Source of the DNA: Nostoc sp. KVJ20
GTDB taxonomy: Bacteria > Cyanobacteriota > Cyanobacteriia > Cyanobacteriales > Nostocaceae
Length of the DNA: 64,000 nt
Assembly (NCBI RefSeq): GCF_001712795.1
Contig: NZ_KV757548.1
Span: forward strand, 1-64,000
Direction of reading: 5' to 3'
The notes beneath the pieces were generated by a model. The model ran no database searches and was not told the origin of the DNA. It saw only the letters and a program-made list of their open reading frames with translations. The position numbers and the translations under genes were made by a program. This document shows, piece after piece, positions 26,896 through 35,660 of this stretch; the stretch's first letter is position 1, and each line of letters begins with the position of its first letter.

Positions 26896-27903
26896 TTATG
26901 TCTGACCTTTGTGATAGTTTTCAAACACCCTCTCAGACTGAGTTAGCAGACGTTCAGCAATTGCGTGGGAAATTGGCAATCCGGGGCATAGTTCTAGCCA
27001 GAAAAACTCACCACAAGGATTGACCTCTAGGAATACATATCGATGCTCAGGGGTGACAATGATATCAATTGCCCCATAGTTCAAGTGGAAGTAAGCCATG
27101 AGTTTTAACAACTTCTCTTCTACATCTTGGGGTAAGGTGTAGGGCTGCCAAGATTTCATGAAGGCAATACCTTCTTGTCGCCAATCGTAACGTGCCTTTT
27201 CCCGTGACTGGGAATCAACTGCGGCGGTGAACACACGCTTTCCGACAATAGTTGTCCGCAATTCAAGGGCTTTGGGGATGTTCTCCTGAAATGTCATTGG
27301 ACAAAAACGTAGTCCATTGAGGTCGTTGAGGTCTTCGGGTTTGACTGGATTAGTAAACACAACACTGTCTCGACCTTGCTCATCATAAATAGCGAAGGAA
27401 GAAAGCATTTTTGTAATCATACCCTGCTCACATTCTTGGGCAAATCGCTTCACTACCTCTGGATTATTTGTAGTTAGAGTCCGTGGGGTATCAAGACCTA
27501 TCTCTCTTGCTACTTGTAGTTGTAGCTGCTTATTTTCTGCTCGGCGAATATTTGGTACAGAGTCAAGGTGAAACCCCTTGATACTGCTAATCATTCCCTG
27601 AATAGTGGTGTATGATTCACCAATTGAAGCCTCTCGAATTTGTGGATTAGTCATTTTGGGAATTCTCTTCCCCACTTCAATCCGTCGATACCAAACTGCG
27701 GACACTTCACTCAAATCTAACTTTTGCTCATCGCTAGTTAGAACTAATTGCTCACCTTTACCATAGTAAATATCCAACTGTATATCTATAGGAAATCGGT
27801 CAGTATCAAAGCGAAATGCTTTCCCCCCTTGATTCTCAATTGCCTGGATAACTAGAGGAATACTTTGGTTATCTTGACTGTGAGTAATAATTAAAACAGT
27901 CAT
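26896..27903 (-). CDS. mvdD-like: microviridin-type ATP-grasp peptide ligase (MvdD-like)
   Basis: 335 residues. The N-terminus (MTVLIITHSQDNQSIP.. AFRFDTDRFP) and the C-terminal ATP-grasp signature FLEVNPCGEFFWLE are those of graspetide ligases. These use ATP to activate Asp/Glu side chains of the precursor and close omega-ester or omega-amide rings with Thr/Ser or Lys. The N-terminal similarity is to the ester-forming MvdD/MdnC group rather than to amide-forming MvdC/MdnB; this is by memory and not certain. Only one such ligase is in the window. Its substrate gene lies 216 bases upstream on the same strand. Confidence 0.9.
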   Translation of the reverse strand: MTVLIITHSQDNQSIPLVIQAIENQGGKAFRFDTDRFPIDIQLDIYYGKGEQLVLTSDEQKLDLSEVSAVWYRRIEVGKRIPKMTNPQIREASIGESYTTIQGMISSIKGFHLDSVPNIRRAENKQLQLQVAREIGLDTPRTLTTNNPEVVKRFAQECEQGMITKMLSSFAIYDEQGRDSVVFTNPVKPEDLNDLNGLRFCPMTFQENIPKALELRTTIVGKRVFTAAVDSQSREKARYDWRQEGIAFMKSWQPYTLPQDVEEKLLKLMAYFHLNYGAIDIIVTPEHRYVFLEVNPCGEFFWLELCPGLPISHAIAERLLTQSERVFENYHKGQT

Positions 27904-28119
27904 ACTTAAGATATATTATCCTGATAAAAGCTGATAAAATTGCAAAAAAAGTCTGCCATTAAATATTTGTAAAAAAAACAGACTTTTATCAAATTGAATA
28001 AGCAGAAGAAAAAGGATAAGCTGATGTGCTTTTAAGTTGCATAATTAAAATTGCTAAAAAGACGTGGGGATGCAATTTAAATGACGATTAGCTTAACTAT
28101 AATTTCTCTGTTTGATTTT

Positions 28120-28344
28120 TTATTCCCGATCCGAGGGATAGCGCATTGTCACATTAATGGGTTTATAACCTTCCCGATCAGAGGGATATGCTCGTGTTAC
28201 AAACTTAAGACCACCACTGATAGAATCAGATTCTTCTTCAGAGAGTTCCTCAGAAACTTCCTCAGATTCCTGACCTTCTAAGTAGCGTTCAAAGAAGGGT
28301 GTATTTTCTTGATTTTTTTCTTGTTCCTGGTTGTTTTCAGGCAT
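28120..28344 (-). CDS. microviridin-type graspetide precursor with two core motifs
   Basis: 74 residues. The leader contains PFFERYLE (16-23), the PFFARFLE-like helix that binds the ligase, then a Glu-rich spacer and a double Gly (44-45, SISGG). Two cores follow: TRAYPSDRE (50-58) and TMRYPSDRE (66-74, at the very C-terminus). T-to-D spacing of six and S-to-E spacing of three equal those of the microviridin ester rings. The Lys that forms the microviridin lactam (TxKYPSD) is replaced by Ala52 and Arg68, so only esters look possible. AGGAGAA precedes ATG 28344. The two cores are near-identical at DNA level too (TATCCCTCNGATCGGGAA). Confidence 0.92.
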   Translation of the reverse strand: MPENNQEQEKNQENTPFFERYLEGQESEEVSEELSEEESDSISGGLKFVTRAYPSDREGYKPINVTMRYPSDRE

Positions 28345-28554
28345 GATTTTCTCCTAATTAAACTAAATTGTGTGAGTATAAAAAACTCAGGGATTTTTGC
28401 TTTATAACTGTATAATAGTATTGAATCAGCAATAATTTACTGCAATATTTTGATTACTAACTGCTAGATTTTTAGCATAAATTTTGAAATTTATTCACTA
28501 GATATAGTTATTACGAATATTGAAATATAGGTCTATTTTTAAATATCTTCACCC

Positions 28555-28598
28555 AAAAAAGTCTATAGGGAAAAGGTGTTTAATCCTTCCCTTTTCCC
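28555..28598 (-). terminator. terminator after the NRPS-like gene
   Basis: Arms GGGAAAAGG (28568-28576) and CCTTTTCCC (28590-28598) form a hairpin. On the minus strand it is followed by TATAGAC and six T (plus-strand A-run 28555-28560). It begins about 19 bases past the NRPS-like stop codon, so the graspetide precursor probably has its own promoter in the roughly 210 bases between. A related GGGAAAAG hairpin lies at 32823-32877. Confidence 0.75.
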
Positions 28599-28616
28599 AA
28601 AAGTTACCTATATGAG

Positions 28617-31600
28617 TTAGTCAATTGAGCGAGATGGAATTCCTTGCCAGTGGCTCTTAAATGGCAGCATTTCCCCCTTCATAAGCAGAGATAGAGCATC
28701 TAGTTTTGCACCAGCCTCCATCTCGGAGTCGTACAACACTACAGAACGAGTACCAACAGTACAACCCCGACCAATCCTCAACTTGGACATTTTCATCACT
28801 CGGTCTTCAAACAAGTGGGTTTGAAGTGATGTCAAGTTAGCGATCGCGCTATCATCCGCAACGCGAACTAAGTCAAACTCAGTTAGAAATGTAGTCTCCA
28901 TATAAACTCGCCGACCAATACTAGCACCAAACAGGCGCAAAAGCGGTGCTAGCAATGGTGTACCAGTAAACCACCTCAGCAAAAATGGCACAGCTACAGT
29001 TTCGTATAACCCAGTAATCAACTCTGTGCGCCGCACAAAGTTAGACCAGAGTGGCTCTACACGGGGTCGATAACGCCCAACTATAATCCATTTTAAGGTG
29101 GCGACCAATATAGTTAGCAGCAGCCCAGAGGTCAGGTAAATTACTGGCCACAGAGCTATTTGTATTGGTGTTGATACTACTGAAGTTAGCCAAGTTAGCC
29201 CTAAAAAGTTCTGGATAAACGCGACATAAATCAGCGTTGGTGGTAAGATAACTCGCACAAACTCGATCGCCAGACGAGCAGCCACTAGCTGGATAGATGG
29301 TCGGAAAGTCACGCTTTCGTCAAAGCACTCGTTTTGCTGACGGCGTGGTAGAAAAATGGCTGGTGAACCAAGCCATGATGTACCAGATTTCACGGGTTGA
29401 GTGGGTGGTACAGATTGCACACCAATCAAACTATTATTGCCGAGATGTGTGTTGCTGGGTACTAAAGCTGCGTTACCCACAAAGCAACGACTACCAAGTT
29501 CAGTCGTTCCCAGTCCTATGAAACCGTTGTAGTATTTCGCTGGCCCAATTGTGGCAAAGTCGGCAACAAAACTTTCAGTACCCACCCTCAGCAAATTCGG
29601 ATCGATGTGCGATACTGTGGAAACTTCTGACCTTGGCCCGATTTTGGCTCCCAATAAACGCAGCCAAGGTGATGTATAAAGTGTAGCGTAGAGCGTGTTG
29701 GTGACAGCCAAACTAGTAAATATCAACTTATCAACCACCCACTTACGCAAACCAAAACTAGACTGCTCAGGAAAAATTCCGGGGCGGGTAGTTGGCATAA
29801 CCAACCACTTACCAAGGGCGACTAACGTACAGGCGGTGAATGTATACAAAAAACCTGCGATCGGTGTATATAAAAAACCTTTGAAAAGTTCCCTTTGGGA
29901 TACAAAGTACTCGAATACTAACCCTGGAGTAAAGATGATCAAGGGTAAAGTCTCAAACAAAACAATTCCAACTACAAAACCTAGCCACAGCACTGGCGAC
30001 CACTTGAGAACAGGCGTTTTGCGATCGCTAATTTCGGTGATAACTGGATCAGCATGACTGGTGCGTTCGGAGGGCGACCCGGCCCAAGTCTCATCATCTG
30101 GGATTATTTGGTCTTCCGCCACCAAAGACTGTTCAGCTAGCTGCACTCCCTGACCAACACTACTACCAAGCATGACTACTGAGTTAGTACCAATGAAGGT
30201 ATTAGCACCAATTTGGATAGGTGCTTGATAGAGCCATCCATCCTCAATTATAAAAGGTTGTATTTGCACACTGTAACCGATGCTCGCTTCATCTGCGATC
30301 GCAATTAAATCAGGTAGATGTAGGTCTTTAGTCCCAATATGGCATCCTTTACCAATGCGTCCGCCCAGCAACCGCATATAAAAAGGCATCAAGGGCGAAC
30401 CTGCTAAATAATCAAGTGGTGCTAGTTCCAAAATCTTTCTTACTAACCACCAACGGCAATAATACCAACCCCACAACGGATAACGACCAGGGCGGAACCG
30501 ACCAATAAGTAGCCATTTAGCTATTATTGGCAGCATTAAGGTAATTAGTAACCAACTAACTGAAAGCAAAATAGCTCTAGTACACATCTGGAGTGGTGAT
30601 GACCAGCTATGAGTATTAGCTAACAGCAATATCAATGGAACTCCGAGAATAGCAAACAGCAGATATAGCAATAATGTCTGTACACCTCCGCAGAACCATA
30701 CTCGTAGATTGCTATGATGTCGCACTGTCCGAAGCTGCGACTTGGTGGATAACTGAGAGGAAATTGACTGAGTTTGCTGTTGCTGGATGCTCTCAATGTG
30801 GCCTGCTAGAGCGCGGATAGTTGTATGAGAGTACAAATCAGCAATGGAAAGGTATTGTAATGCTGGGTTAAGTCTTAAATTAGAGATAGTTCGAGCCGCA
30901 AATAGGGAATGACCACCAAGATCCTCAAAAAAGTCTTCCTCAACTGAGATATTGTTGTTCCCGAAGACATGACCCCAAGTATTAGCTAGCTCTTGCTCAA
31001 GCTGTGTGGTTGGTGGTACATAGTTACCAGAGTTTTGCCTAAGCCTCGCAGTGGTTGGTGTCGGTAGCTTAGAACGGTCTGATTTCCCGTTGGGTAGCGT
31101 GGGAATAGCATTCAAAATCTCGATGAATGCTGGCACCATGTAATTAGGCAAACGGCTACTTAGTGATGTGTAGAGGCTATATTTCAGAGCTTCGTAGTCA
31201 GTTACGGAAATGTGTAATGTGATATAAGCTACTAATTCTTTGACTGCATCATTAATAGATACAAGCGAGACAATAGCATTCTCGATTTCCTGATTCTCTA
31301 GTAAAATTGCCTCAATTTCAGCAAGTTCAATCCGATAACCGCGTATCTTCACTTGATGATCGATACGACCCAGAAATTCTATTTCGCCGTCTGGTGTTAC
31401 CCGACCGAGATCACCACTACGATATAATTTTTCTCCCTTATGGCTTGGCTCAAAGGGATTGGCAATAAACTTAGAGGCAGTTTGTTCTGGAAGATTGACG
31501 TAACCTGGTGTAACACCAATTCCACCTATGCAGATTTCCCCAATCTCACCCAGTGGTACTTCTTGCAGATGCTCATCTAAAAGATAAACGCTGTAATTCG

Positions 31601-32633
31601 GTAGCGGTTTACCAATAGTCACCGCTTTGTCTGGTACTAGCTCAGTCCAGAGAGCAGTAATCGTCGTCTCTGTTGGGCCATAGGTATTAAGCATTCGGCG
31701 ACCCGAATGACTCCAACGCTTGACTAGATCCTGGGAACAGGCTTCACCACCAACTATTAAAGTATGTATTGCAGGTATATCACGATCTACTGTTGCCAGC
31801 AGGGTAGGGACACAGTAAAGAATTGTCACCTTCTGCTCAATCAGAAAATCAGCAAGGTCTGAACCGATTTTTCGATGATCTATTGGCCCGACAATTAAGG
31901 TTGCTCCAACAGCGAAGGTTGGCCAAATTTCCTCGAAGGAGAAATCAAAGGCGATAATTATGCCTTGATAAACTCGATCCCAACTCTTAACACCGTAAAT
32001 TGGTGTACATATTGTGATAAAGTTGCATATATTTGAATGGTTAACAGCAACACCTTTGGGGCGACCAGTCGAGCCAGAAGTATAGATAATGTAGCAGAGT
32101 TCGTCTTCTGAATCTGAAAGTTTAATCCGCGTCTTCGGCTGGGCTGCAATATCTTTTTCTACAGTGTCCAGCATCAAAACCTGACAGGAAACTCCCCTAG
32201 TTAGCTCAGTTAGTTGTGTGCTACTCACAAGCAGATTCAGCGATGCGTTTTCAGCAATGAAGCGAATTCTATCTTCAGGAAAAGACGAATCTAGAGGCAC
32301 AAAAGCAGCACCGCTCTTGAGTATAGCCAGCAGAGTTACATAAGTGTTAACTGAGCGTTCGAGGACAATACCAACTCTGTCACCTTGGCTGATACCTTTA
32401 TGCACCAAGTAATTAGCTAACTGGTTAGCTTGTGCATCTAGTTCACCATAGGTGAGAGACTGTGTATCACAGATTAGAGCAGCAGCATTAGCGTCGATAT
32501 CACATCGATTTTCAAAAAAGTAATGCAGACGTTGTGGTATTTCTTTGCTACTAAATTCGTCAAATTTAGTATTGATGGAATTGACGAATTTGGTATTGCT
32601 TTGTGTGTTTGACCAACGATATTTAGTTTCCAT
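28617..32633 (-). CDS. Pls/PosA-type single-module NRPS with C-terminal membrane domains
   Basis: 1338 residues. An adenylation domain (about 30-525; YTSGSTGRPKG, YRSGDLGR, catalytic K517 in NGKSD) is followed by a peptidyl carrier domain (about 540-610) with phosphopantetheine site S576 in LGGHSL. The C-terminal region has several membrane segments and left-handed beta-helix (hexapeptide) segments, as in epsilon-poly-lysine synthetase (Pls) relatives that make homo-oligomers without a classical condensation domain. Hand-read binding-pocket positions are D230, F231, E234, Y273, I293, G295, T317, I325, T326, K517; the acidic E234 could favour a basic substrate, which is speculation. It lies between the graspetide and epimerase genes. 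Confidence 0.9.
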   Translation of the reverse strand: METKYRWSNTQSNTKFVNSINTKFDEFSSKEIPQRLHYFFENRCDIDANAAALICDTQSLTYGELDAQANQLANYLVHKGISQGDRVGIVLERSVNTYVTLLAILKSGAAFVPLDSSFPEDRIRFIAENASLNLLVSSTQLTELTRGVSCQVLMLDTVEKDIAAQPKTRIKLSDSEDELCYIIYTSGSTGRPKGVAVNHSNICNFITICTPIYGVKSWDRVYQGIIIAFDFSFEEIWPTFAVGATLIVGPIDHRKIGSDLADFLIEQKVTILYCVPTLLATVDRDIPAIHTLIVGGEACSQDLVKRWSHSGRRMLNTYGPTETTITALWTELVPDKAVTIGKPLPNYSVYLLDEHLQEVPLGEIGEICIGGIGVTPGYVNLPEQTASKFIANPFEPSHKGEKLYRSGDLGRVTPDGEIEFLGRIDHQVKIRGYRIELAEIEAILLENQEIENAIVSLVSINDAVKELVAYITLHISVTDYEALKYSLYTSLSSRLPNYMVPAFIEILNAIPTLPNGKSDRSKLPTPTTARLRQNSGNYVPPTTQLEQELANTWGHVFGNNNISVEEDFFEDLGGHSLFAARTISNLRLNPALQYLSIADLYSHTTIRALAGHIESIQQQQTQSISSQLSTKSQLRTVRHHSNLRVWFCGGVQTLLLYLLFAILGVPLILLLANTHSWSSPLQMCTRAILLSVSWLLITLMLPIIAKWLLIGRFRPGRYPLWGWYYCRWWLVRKILELAPLDYLAGSPLMPFYMRLLGGRIGKGCHIGTKDLHLPDLIAIADEASIGYSVQIQPFIIEDGWLYQAPIQIGANTFIGTNSVVMLGSSVGQGVQLAEQSLVAEDQIIPDDETWAGSPSERTSHADPVITEISDRKTPVLKWSPVLWLGFVVGIVLFETLPLIIFTPGLVFEYFVSQRELFKGFLYTPIAGFLYTFTACTLVALGKWLVMPTTRPGIFPEQSSFGLRKWVVDKLIFTSLAVTNTLYATLYTSPWLRLLGAKIGPRSEVSTVSHIDPNLLRVGTESFVADFATIGPAKYYNGFIGLGTTELGSRCFVGNAALVPSNTHLGNNSLIGVQSVPPTQPVKSGTSWLGSPAIFLPRRQQNECFDESVTFRPSIQLVAARLAIEFVRVILPPTLIYVAFIQNFLGLTWLTSVVSTPIQIALWPVIYLTSGLLLTILVATLKWIIVGRYRPRVEPLWSNFVRRTELITGLYETVAVPFLLRWFTGTPLLAPLLRLFGASIGRRVYMETTFLTEFDLVRVADDSAIANLTSLQTHLFEDRVMKMSKLRIGRGCTVGTRSVVLYDSEMEAGAKLDALSLLMKGEMLPFKSHWQGIPSRSID

Positions 32634-32976
32634 TCAAAATCTTTTCAGTCTTCTTCAAAATAGCTGGTGAATATTCTTATGAAGTAGGCGATCGCAATGC
32701 GATTAATTAAACTTATCCACCAACATTCAATGCTTCCTCGAATTTATGCCAATTATGTATGAATACATCACAATATCCCCCTATAGTAGTTCGCCAAGGA
32801 AACTTGGCGGGGTAAAGGGCAAGGGGGAAAGGGAAAAGATGTTTATTCCTTTAACCTTTAACCTTTCCCCTTTTCCCAGCCCTCACCTAACAATTTTAGG
32901 TTGGCAGACTACTAGTCCCGACGACGTAGCCAAGGGGAAATATATGCAGCGTCACAAAGAAATGGTATTACGCTTC
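32634..32976. repeat. 343-base spacer with GGGAAAAG hairpin repeat
   Basis: Spacer between the epimerase stop and the NRPS-like start. It contains a purine/pyrimidine hairpin (about 32823-32877: GGGGGAAAGGGAAAAG against CCTTTCCCCTTTTCCC) related to the terminator at 28555-28598, and a short CCAAGGAAACTTGG palindrome near 32796. The hairpin may terminate the epimerase transcript. A GCGATCGC site lies at about 32688. No gene seen. Confidence 0.5.
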
Positions 32977-34443
32977 TTAAGGTTGAGGCTCGGAGTCTAA
33001 AACTCCACGCTCAAATAAAACATTGAGATAGTAGGATGTCTGCGGTGATAATACTCCTTTGTTAGCAAACAATTGAGTAATATCTGCGGTTGTATGCTGA
33101 CCTTGGTGGATTAAAACCCCCAACTCTTGCCACAAAGAGTTATGGCGGAACTTGAAGGTTTTAATATGGGTGGAAAGTTGAAAGCCATTGATAAGAGCTT
33201 CATACTTAAGATCGCGACGAAAGCGTATCAAGTCACCAGACCTTAGCATCCGTGACATATTATCCCGAATCATCCTCTCAATCAAAGTCTTGAGGTCATC
33301 AACATTTACAAATGTTCCTTGATCGTAGACTATATAACCTAGTGGCCAGCGTTCATCAGCATTACAAGGGCTAATCAGCTTCACACTGCGCTCAACCATG
33401 TTGAATAAAAATCCAGAAACACAAGCGATCGTCCCTTGTTTGTGAGACTCTTCATCTAACTTACCTTGTTGGATATTTTGTTCTCTTTGTCTCCCTGCAT
33501 GAGCTTTTTCAGCACCTTCTGCCCCATCATTCAAGAACTCTATTTGTACTCCCAGTAGTTCTTCAGGACTAAACTCTTGATGCACTTGCTCTAACATCTT
33601 TAAGGAAGGAATCGAGAAGCGATTGCAGATGCCATTTTTCTCTTTTGATAACTTTAAAAGAGAGCGTGTGCGCTGTGGATTTTTCATGGGTTGCGCTGTT
33701 GTAGTTTGGGGAAGATATCCCGTAACAGCATGAAAATCAATACAGAAATTTTCATAATCTGGGTTATCAAGGGGATCTGTCGCCCAATAACAAAAACCAT
33801 TTCCAGCCGCATCTCCTAAAAAGCCTTTCATTAATTCCAGCACTTCACGCCACAATTTGGCGTTTTCGGCAGTATAGAAGAAAATATCACTGAGACGAGG
33901 TGCTGACACGGCACAAAAGCGACAACCAATTGAACAGCCCTTGCTCAGTTCAAAACAAACTGGAATGTGTTGAATTACTTTATGAAAGGCTGGATTTAAT
34001 TGGCTAGCAGTACGTGTAATTTGTCGTTCCCGCCACGCTCGAATATGGGGATCACTTGGAGCGGATTCCGGTTCATTTGTCGCTTTATCAAGCCGTTCAT
34101 AAAACTCATTACTCAGTTTTAATAATGAAAACTCTGATATTTCTTCTTGCCACTTACTAACGCAATCTTTATCCCACTTTGGTCTGACATCTTCAGGATT
34201 TATTTGCAAACCATATCGCACAAAAGTATGATAAGGGTCTTTGACAACTTGGCTGCGAAATTCCTGATCTGCGTCCCATCGTTCGATAAATCGCTTAACT
34301 TGGCTAAACTTAGATAATAGTTTTGGATCAATCTGATCAATTTTTTCAAAACTAGCATGGTTATCTATGCAGTATTCTTTAATATTGAAAGGTGGAGGAA
34401 TCAACTGTGCTTCCACCTGCTGATTTAATTCTTGAGTTTGCAT
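32977..34443 (-). CDS. ospD-like: radical SAM RiPP epimerase (OspD/PoyD-like)
   Basis: 488 residues. The radical SAM cluster motif CSIGCRFC (C170, C174, C177) is followed by a TIM-barrel region with GNGFCYWATDPLDNPDYE, and a C-terminal extension. The overall build, including an N-terminal peptide-recognition region (about 45-95), fits the peptide epimerases of proteusin pathways that convert L- to D-residues by alpha-H abstraction. The epimerase rather than methyltransferase or cyclase assignment rests on family resemblance and on its neighbours: the Cys-free NHLP precursor 6 directly upstream and a peptide arginase nearby, as in the landornamide cluster. The substrate range across the six precursors is unknown. 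Confidence 0.82.
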   Translation of the reverse strand: MQTQELNQQVEAQLIPPPFNIKEYCIDNHASFEKIDQIDPKLLSKFSQVKRFIERWDADQEFRSQVVKDPYHTFVRYGLQINPEDVRPKWDKDCVSKWQEEISEFSLLKLSNEFYERLDKATNEPESAPSDPHIRAWRERQITRTASQLNPAFHKVIQHIPVCFELSKGCSIGCRFCAVSAPRLSDIFFYTAENAKLWREVLELMKGFLGDAAGNGFCYWATDPLDNPDYENFCIDFHAVTGYLPQTTTAQPMKNPQRTRSLLKLSKEKNGICNRFSIPSLKMLEQVHQEFSPEELLGVQIEFLNDGAEGAEKAHAGRQREQNIQQGKLDEESHKQGTIACVSGFLFNMVERSVKLISPCNADERWPLGYIVYDQGTFVNVDDLKTLIERMIRDNMSRMLRSGDLIRFRRDLKYEALINGFQLSTHIKTFKFRHNSLWQELGVLIHQGQHTTADITQLFANKGVLSPQTSYYLNVLFERGVLDSEPQP

Positions 34444-34864
34444 ATTTTTTAGGAATTAGATCAAATAGTTGCAAATCTTAGATTTGATGTTTTTGTCAAC
34501 ACTAATATTTAATTACACATCTTTTTCGCCATTTTTTAATATTGATTATAGCTGACGAAAATATCAAACGATCGCACAATCATTGCAGCCTTTACTCTTT
34601 ACTCTATACTCCATTAAACCGATATTGCTTGGAAATTTTAAATGCAGAGAAAGAGAGAGGAGAATGCAAACTTAATTACTAATAAATCCTGTTTATTAAG
34701 ATATATTATCTTTACATTCTCCTAATACATCCCTTAAAATTCCTGGGTGGTAAGTTGAATTTAAGAGGTTTATGCTCATGTCAATCTTGCACTATTGTGA
34801 ATCAGACATGAGCAAGGCGATCGCAACAAGAACAATCAAGAACTTGATGTTCAATAGCCCTATA
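34444..34864. other. 421-base intergenic region
   Basis: AT-rich gap between precursor 6 and the epimerase gene. It contains short internal repeats (TTTACTCTTTACTC; AATAAATCCTGTTTATTAAG) and two GCGATCGC-like sites, but no convincing gene or hairpin with a T-tract. It is long enough to hold a separate promoter for the epimerase gene. Confidence 0.4.
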
Positions 34865-35167
34865 TTAGGTGATCACAAAGAATTTACCTTTCTTTCTAGA
34901 AGCAATGTAACCTCCTGCAACTTGCTCTAGTGCCTCCTCACTAAGTTCTTCATCCACCTGTGGTACGGGTGGAATCACCAAATATATATTGTTGGTATCT
35001 TCTTCAAATACGTGAATCTGCAAATTTTCAGGCAGAGTTGTTCCCAATTCCCTTGCAATAGCTGCTTTGGGATTAGATAATAACTCTTGTCTAAATGCAA
35101 CATTCTGCCAAGCTTTAGCAGCTACATTTGCGTTAAATTCTTCGCGTGAAAATTCTTGTGTTGACAT
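34865..35167 (-). CDS. NHLP-leader RiPP precursor 6 (divergent)
   Basis: 100 residues from ATG 35167, chosen for its AAGGAG site 7-8 bases upstream; a longer frame from 35206 lacks one. The leader is 86 residues (AWQNVAFRQELLSNPKAAIARELG.., IYLVIPP) ending QVAGG, clearly NHLP-type but diverged from the other five. The core is only 14 residues: two aromatic ends, a basic centre (SRKKGK), one Arg, one Ser, one Thr, no Cys. It lies 421 bases before the epimerase and near the arginase, so it may be the main substrate of both. Confidence 0.9.
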   Translation of the reverse strand: MSTQEFSREEFNANVAAKAWQNVAFRQELLSNPKAAIARELGTTLPENLQIHVFEEDTNNIYLVIPPVPQVDEELSEEALEQVAGGYIASRKKGKFFVIT

Positions 35168-35660
35168 GAGATTTCTCCTTCTATTTTTGCAGAACAGAGT
35201 AGCCACACTAATATCCTCTGATTACCTTTAGTCTCTCATGGGTAATTTATATTATTTCCTGTGAGCTAATAGCATCATCAGACATATAGAGCGGATATTT
35301 ACTTAGACAAAATAAACTTACCATTTATCAAGTATTGATAATAACTATTTCATCTTATATATTGCTGTTTATGTGCTTGCAATTTTTATTTCAATTTGCT
35401 TTTGATTGCCCATTTTTTAGCAATAATTAAGTGAAAAGTTGTACTAGATGACTTATTTCTTTTTGTCTAAGCTATAACTACACAATACAGTAGCTACATC
35501 GCCCAAACAATACACATTTTTTCGCTCAAAATACACATTTTGTAGATATAGACTTTTTGATCTAACGAAGATACTATTAGATTCCCGACTTATTAAATAA
35601 GTCGGAAATCTAAATGTGGCTATTTTCACAAATCAAATATAAATGATTGCTATATATTTC
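35168..35660. other. 493-base intergenic region with hairpin 35578-35612
   Basis: AT-rich spacer between the 388-residue unknown gene and precursor 6. A near-perfect palindrome, TAGATTCCCGACTTATT / AATAAGTCGGAAATCTA (35578-35594 and 35596-35612), lies about 50 bases after the unknown gene's stop and resembles the palindrome at 25005-25039. It is likely a terminator or processing hairpin. The remainder probably includes the precursor 6 promoter; I see no gene. Confidence 0.5.

Noticed and set aside
34865..35206. Longer start for precursor 6
   Set aside because: Start at 35206 adds 13 residues (MATLFCKNRRRNL) without a ribosome site; AAGGAG directly supports ATG 35167.
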